Shown in pieces: positions 4,981 through 5,044 of a DNA stretch of 5,044 nucleotides (its first letter is position 1; each line of letters starts with the position of its first letter). Position numbers and translations under genes: made by a program. The notes beneath the pieces were generated by a model, which was given only the letters and a program-made list of their open reading frames with translations, was not told the DNA's origin and made no database searches. Location of the stretch: positions 1 to 5,044 of the forward strand of contig DEHU01000184.1 in the NCBI GenBank assembly GCA_002352125.1, given 5' to 3'. Source of the stretch: Competibacteraceae bacterium UBA2792. Lineage in GTDB: Bacteria; Pseudomonadota; Gammaproteobacteria; Competibacterales; Competibacteraceae.

Positions 4981-5044
4981 AAATGTATCGAAATGTTACG
5001 ATCATTTATAGGTAAATGAATATAAATACTCCGTAAATTAAGTT
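4981..5044 (-). promoter_or_regulatory. AT-rich upstream region of the fusion gene with repeats
   Basis: This is the most AT-rich stretch in the window and probably holds the promoter. TATAAA occurs on the minus strand at 5005-5010, but no good -35 lies 16-18 nt upstream, so no sigma-70 site is claimed. Two adjacent 10-bp repeats, AAATGTATCG (4981-4990) and AAATGTTACG (4991-5000), agree at 8 of 10 positions. A perfect inverted repeat, CATTTA-TAGG-TAAATG, covers 5003-5018. These look like protein-binding sites next to the start codon. Confidence 0.4.

Noticed and set aside
5005..5010. TATAAA as the -10 box of a sigma-70 promoter for the fusion gene
   Set aside because: No acceptable -35 hexamer occurs 16-18 nt upstream; AT-rich DNA gives such matches by chance.
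1..5044. CRISPR array, tRNA or rRNA gene, insertion sequence, phage attachment site
   Set aside because: No regularly spaced repeats, no cloverleaf, no transposase or integrase frame, and no terminal inverted repeats with target duplications were seen.

Overview
The window is GC-rich bacterial DNA with densely packed proteobacterial-type genes. It holds a type VI secretion (T6SS) piece and an acyl-CoA enzyme gene. The hcp gene, the candidate sigma-54 promoter and the CoA-transferase/GNAT fusion all fit a proteobacterium, most likely gamma- or beta-. I cannot name the genus.

Layout, left to right. At 1-164 (minus) is the start of an unrecognised gene cut by the window edge. At 165-400 lies an intergenic stretch with nested, mutually exclusive inverted repeats. 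At 401-1303 (minus) is a 300-residue protein with an M15/VanY-type zinc peptidase domain, probably a T6SS peptidoglycan-cleaving effector. At 1304-1593 is a gap holding a strand-specific hairpin and a terminator-like structure. At 1594-2082 (minus) is hcp, the T6SS tube protein. At 2083-2310 is its control region: a 5'-UTR hairpin, a sigma-54 promoter (GG-N10-GC), a possible IHF site, and an inverted repeat where an enhancer-binding activator would be expected. At 2599-2808 (plus) is a small lysine-rich protein with one CxxC. At 2992-4980 (minus) is a 662-residue acetyl-CoA hydrolase/transferase-like protein fused to a GNAT acetyltransferase. At 4981-5044 is its AT-rich upstream region with repeats.

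How the parts may work together. Reading leftward, hcp and the M15 gene look like a tube-protein/cargo pair driven by a sigma-54 promoter. The structures between them could make hcp transcripts much more abundant than effector transcripts. The fusion protein is a separate metabolic or regulatory unit, convergent with the small lysine-rich gene. Its CoA-transferase part appears to lack the family's catalytic glutamate. That suggests a sensor role for an attached protein acetyltransferase, in parallel to Pat/PatZ enzymes. Family assignments come from recognised motifs only; no search was run.
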